From positions 94,309 to 113,352 of the forward strand of contig MU631378.1 in NCBI GenBank assembly GCA_026770615.1: a DNA stretch of 19,044 nt, given 5' to 3'. Source of the stretch: Pavlovales sp. CCMP2436. Taxonomy: Eukaryota; Haptophyta; Pavlovophyceae; Pavlovales. A program made the translations under genes and the position numbers. The notes beneath the pieces are model-generated. The model saw only the letters and a list, made by a program, of their open reading frames with translations. It made no database searches and was not told the origin of the DNA. Shown in pieces: positions 15,854 to 19,044 of the stretch (its first letter is position 1; every line of letters starts with the position of its first letter).

Positions 15854-16962
15854 CTAGCGCATGTTGGTGAGGATGAAGAGCTTCACCAAGTCGAAGACGG
15901 AGTACACGATGGACGCGAGCGGCGCGAGGTACAGCACGCGCGGCACGACGCCCGACATCAGCGCCGAAGGTCCCTCCTCCTTTGCGACGCGCGCAATCGT
16001 ACTGAACGCGCCCTTGTACGGTTGCACCCCGGCCTCCGCCGTCTGCGTCATCAGCCGCGTCTTGGCCACGTCAAAGGGCGTGAGTAGCACTGCGGCGATG
16101 GCGCCGCCGAGCATGCCGGAGGCAAAGTCGAACGCGGGGCCGGTGCAGCCGAATCCCGCAAGACCGGCAGTGATCAGCCGGAGGAAGCAGAAGGAGAGCG
16201 CGTTCCACGGCACGTCGCGTAGCACGGTGGATTGCAGCCCGCGGTAGAAGCGGCCCGGGCCCTGCGGCAGCAGCGACTGCAGGCAGGCGTAGGCGCTGGG
16301 GAAGGTGCCTGCTTGGACGGGCTGCTTCAGGTTCTCCTGCGGCACGCGCACACTCGACGCGGCGAGAGCGCCGCACGCGGCCGCGAGCAGGTTCACCGCG
16401 GCCGCGCTGGGCAGCAGTGGCGTGAGCTGTGAGCGCGCAAACTCGAGCGTCGCGAACTGGACCGCGCCTGCTGGGCCGGCGAGGAGGACCTGTCCGTGTG
16501 GTGGGGCGCGGGGAACACGCGGAACGTCACGCGCGCAGCGGGGCATGGCGAGGAGGACCTATCTGTGTGCTGGGGCGCGGGGCACACGCGGAACGTCGCG
16601 CGCGCACGGCCACGCATGCAGGGCACGGACCACCTGCCGCCTGGCGAGCAGCCTACCTGCGGGATGATGCCACGCACGAGCGTGCGCGGCAGCGGTTCGG
16701 GCGCGGCGGCCTGCCCGCGCTTCTTCGCCTGCGCGCGGGTGCGCAGCGTGTCGAGCGGGTGCAGCACCGTCTGCGCCACCGTGCGCGCGATGGAGCCGGC
16801 GATCAGCCGCTCCACGAAGGTGAGCTCGCCGAGCACCATGGTCGGCACGACCGCGGACGCCACGCGCCGCGCGCCAAGCGGTGTGCGCGCGCGCGTCGCC
16901 AGCGACACGTGCGCGGCCGCCGGCGCGGCCGCGAGGAGAAGCAGGGCGAAGCTAGTACGCAT
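15854..16962 (-). CDS. Mitochondrial carrier family protein, S-adenosylmethionine-carrier type
   Basis: Exon 1 is 16962 to 16657 (102 codons, A at -3) and exon 2 is 16489 to 15854, with a 167-nt GT-AG intron in phase 0; total 313 residues. The three carrier repeats show their signatures: HPLDTLR (68-74), VPQENLK (151-157) and PFDVAK (240-245). The second repeat, RVPQENLKQPVQAGTFPSAY, and the following FYRGLQSTVLRDVPW resemble the SAM carrier SLC25A26/SAMC, in which RVPxExxKQR and STVLRE/DxP are characteristic. Here the Arg after KQ is Pro. The likely role is exchange of S-adenosylmethionine across an organelle membrane for methylation inside. Residues 1-18 form a cleavable-looking signal peptide (core FALLLLAAAPAAA) followed by an Arg-rich stretch, suggesting the plastid of a secondary alga. 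Another carrier substrate is possible. The acceptor is duplicated. Confidence 0.87.
16478..16615. repeat. 69-bp tandem duplication spanning the carrier's 3' splice site
   Basis: Units 16478-16546 and 16547-16615 match at about 92% over their first 60 bases. In gene orientation both contain AG followed by GTCCTCCTCGCC, giving acceptors at 16490/16489 and 16559/16558 exactly 69 bp (23 codons) apart in the same frame. Confidence 0.8.
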
Positions 16963-17350
16963 GCTGCGAGGTCCGTTCTGCTCGATCGCTCGACGGGCTC
17001 GGCACACCCGCAATTTTGAAATTAACGGCATCGCCTGTGCTGTGTTACCAAGGTCAGGCCGTGGCGCACTGCCTGCACACGGCGCACAGGAGCAAGCTCA
17101 CGGACACGAGCACACGGACAGCGCCCGACCCTCTAGCATCTTTCCACTGCCACACGCAAGTGACGCAAGTGCCCCAGCCGCTTTTAAAAATGTCGGCCAC
17201 AATTTTCAGTGCGATTTTGAGTCCATCTTGATCGAACGGCGGCGGAGTGCGGCGCGCACGCAGTCGCGGGGGGTGAACGCAGACGGTGAAGCTGAAGGGG
17301 ACAAAGTTGGAGTGGACCTAGGCCGAGCCGAGCGAGAGACTGAGTTGGGG
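16963..17350. promoter_or_regulatory. Divergent promoter region of the carrier and PSPGR genes
   Basis: This 388-bp spacer lies between two ATGs pointing outward. Minus-side candidate: TTAATTTCAAAATT at about 17010-17024. Plus-side candidate: TTTTAAAAA at about 17180-17188, some 165 bp before the ATG at 17351. Neither is a perfect TATA box. Confidence 0.3.
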
Positions 17351-19044
17351 ATGGGCCGGCTCGTCTCTATCCAAATCAACGGCACGCAGCACGTGGTGGT
17401 GGTGGACCCCGTCGACGCGCACACCTCACTCGCCGAGATCGCCGCGCACGTCTCCGCGCGCGCCGAGGTGATCGCGCCGTCCAATCCCGGCGGCACGAGC
17501 GTGCTGTCCGCGTGCGAGCTGCGCACGCTTCGGGGCGAGACGGTGCGCTCGGTGCGGCAGCTGCTGGACGAGAAGATAGGACTCTTCTGCCGGCAGGGCG
17601 AGGCGCTCGAGCCCGTGCCACTGCCGCTCTGGCACCCAGACAAGCAGGTACGCGCGGCCGTTACAGACGCCGTTACAGGAGAGAGAGAGGGGGGGTAAGC
17701 TGCACGTGGGCTCAGCTGCACGCCCCGGCTCACCCCTGTGATTCCATTCCCTGCCTGTCATACCCTGCCTGCCATCCCGAACACGCAGCTGCACGAGGCG
17801 CGCGCCACCGCGCCACCGCCCGCGCGTACCTCCAGCAGCGGCGCGCTGCCCCCCTCTGACGGGCAGGTTGTTCTCTCTGAACGTGGGGCTCGTGTGGCTA
17901 CCGCCGGGGCAAGCGTGCGCATCCCCTCGCCCGGACGATATGCCCCCTCCGCACTCGGGGCAAGTTTGGCGTCGAGCTACGGGGGCGATGGCGGAGTGGG
18001 GGCGGGTGGGGGATGTTGTGGGTATGGCGGGGCAGGGTACGGCGGAGGACAGACTTGCGAGCGGCTGAACGCGACTGCCACAATTTCGTGGGCGAATCAC
18101 AGGTGTGCGCGTATTTTGTGTTTGTGGGTGTGTGGGTGTGTGTATACTGCATGTGGGTCCGAGGGTGTGTGGGTGTGCCAATTTGTATGAGCCTGCGCGA
18201 ATGCGTAAGTGCGTCCGTATGCCAATGGGCTAGGGCTAGGGCAATAGTTTCCAAAAAGTGTACGTGCCTGATAATAAGCCCCCCCCCTCTCTCTCCCCCC
18301 CTCTCTCACCCATCCTAGAAAAGCCGTGTTTATAATAATCCTCATCTTTTGGAAATTTTCCACCCGATTTTGGATTGTTAAGTGTCCAATCGTAATCAAA
18401 TGTGGCTATATTTCCCCTAGGGCCGCAACTGCCGAGCGAGCACGTCCGCCCTCGCCCGGACGCAGACCAAGTACAGACACGCGGGTTGTACATAGCGCTG
18501 GCACGTCTGAGCGCGGCCGATCGCCATCGCCCGGGCGCGGCGGTTACGGAAGTGGCGGGTACGGAGACGCGAATGGTGGTTACGCGAATGGCTGTTACGC
18601 GGGCGACTTAAATAGCGGCGGCGGGTACGCGAATGGCGGTTACGCGCCCCTGGCGGTCACATATACCAACCACAGTAACGGCCTCTCGGCACGCAGTGGC
18701 GGCGGCGGCGGCGGCGGAGGAGGAGGCGGTGGAGTTGGGGATGCCCCCTCGCCCCGCCCTCGCTCACGCGCTTTGCAGACGGGCGAGTCCGGGAGAGGTA
18801 TGTATTGTGTAGTATGTATTATATAGTGAATATTTTTAGAGCTATGCTGGCAGCGAGGGAGAGGCAGCAGCTAATCATACACCTCCCCCCCCCCCCAAAT
18901 CCATAACTAAACTCATGAAATCATCATCATCATCGTCATAGGAGGGGAGCCGGGGAGCAGAGAGAGAGAGCCCGGGAGAGAGATTGGAAGGGGCGGGGGA
19001 GGGGGGAGCTTGGTCGGGAGTGGCGCGCCGGGCGATCCAGAAGT
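17351..19044 (+). CDS. PSPGR-motif, Gly/Tyr/Asn-rich protein, cut by right edge
   Basis: Proposed exons: 17351-17647, 17789-18102, 18421-18797 and 18942 onward. All junctions are GT-AG and phase-consistent (0, then 2+1 giving Arg204, then 1+2 giving Gly). The ATG has G at -3 and +4. Residues 1-99 form a compact-looking domain (LVSIQINGTQHVVVVDP, then ETVRSVRQLLDEKIGLFCRQ) that I cannot name; its alternation loosely recalls a beta-grasp fold. The rest is low complexity: three PSPGR motifs at 144-149, 213-218 and 238-243, then GGYG/NGGYAN repeats and a run of 12 glycines. Such Tyr/Gly-rich tails with SP-type phosphorylation sites are common in RNA-binding or condensate-forming proteins, or in surface proteins; no RNA-binding domain is seen. 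A variant donor at 17867 would end exon 2 early. The end of the gene lies outside the window. Confidence 0.6.
18226..18310. repeat. Telomere-like and CT-rich tracts in intron 2 of the PSPGR gene
   Basis: GGGCTAGGGCTAGGGC at about 18229-18243 echoes the telomere-like array of the DUF1295 gene in the opposite orientation. A C-run and (CT)n tract follow at about 18279-18306. Confidence 0.45.

Noticed and set aside
16496..17698. Plus-strand open frame of 400 codons
   Set aside because: Its first 285 codons are antisense to the carrier gene or in the spacer, with Arg/Ala-rich GC-shadow composition. Only the part from the ATG at 17351 to the donor at 17648 fits a real exon.

Overview
The window is a stretch of a GC-rich eukaryotic nuclear genome. 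The real genes have strongly G/C-biased third codon positions and are split by short GT-AG introns whose phases match. The spacers and introns are AT-rich and full of microsatellites and foldback elements. One carrier protein begins with a signal peptide followed by an Arg/Ala-rich stretch, which resembles the bipartite presequence of algae with secondary plastids. A haptophyte-like or related unicellular alga is my best inference; nothing in the window proves it.

Left part (1-3.9 kb): a left-truncated signal-anchor protein on the minus strand with a TATA box; a plus-strand coding region broken by a frameshift (1124-1703); a short Thr-rich secreted protein with a TATA box and a strong Kozak context (2388 to 2008, minus); and a two-exon gene of unknown function (3387 to 2660, minus). 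Middle (3.9-7.6 kb): a cluster of decayed or fragmentary coding regions on both strands. The recognisable member is the N-terminal half of an XPG/FEN-type nuclease, ending in an antisense junction with another broken gene. A 425-bp foldback element follows at 7800-8224.

Right part: four well-supported genes. (1) An intronless RNase III with a dsRNA-binding domain and an organelle-type leader (9932 to 8631, minus). (2) Divergent from it, a six-exon DUF1295/steroid-5-alpha-reductase-like membrane enzyme (10469-13977, plus, 325 aa). Its introns hold telomere-like repeats, MITE-like hairpins and microsatellites. (3) A two-exon mitochondrial-carrier-family protein of S-adenosylmethionine-carrier type (16962 to 15854, minus, 313 aa), whose 3' splice site lies in a 69-bp tandem duplication. 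(4) Divergent from the carrier, a multi-exon protein with PSPGR motifs and Gly/Tyr/Asn-rich low complexity that runs off the right edge (17351 onward). Between genes 2 and 3 lie a second foldback copy, a 406-bp element with 17-bp perfect terminal inverted repeats and a strong internal hairpin, and a long TA tract.

No operon, CRISPR array, rRNA or tRNA is visible. The genes look like independent nuclear genes. A possible theme for the right part is organelle supply and RNA processing (SAM import, organellar RNase III), but this is inference. I found no clear new multi-gene system. The most unusual observations are duplicated 3' splice regions in two genes and introns assembled from telomere-like and inverted repeats.
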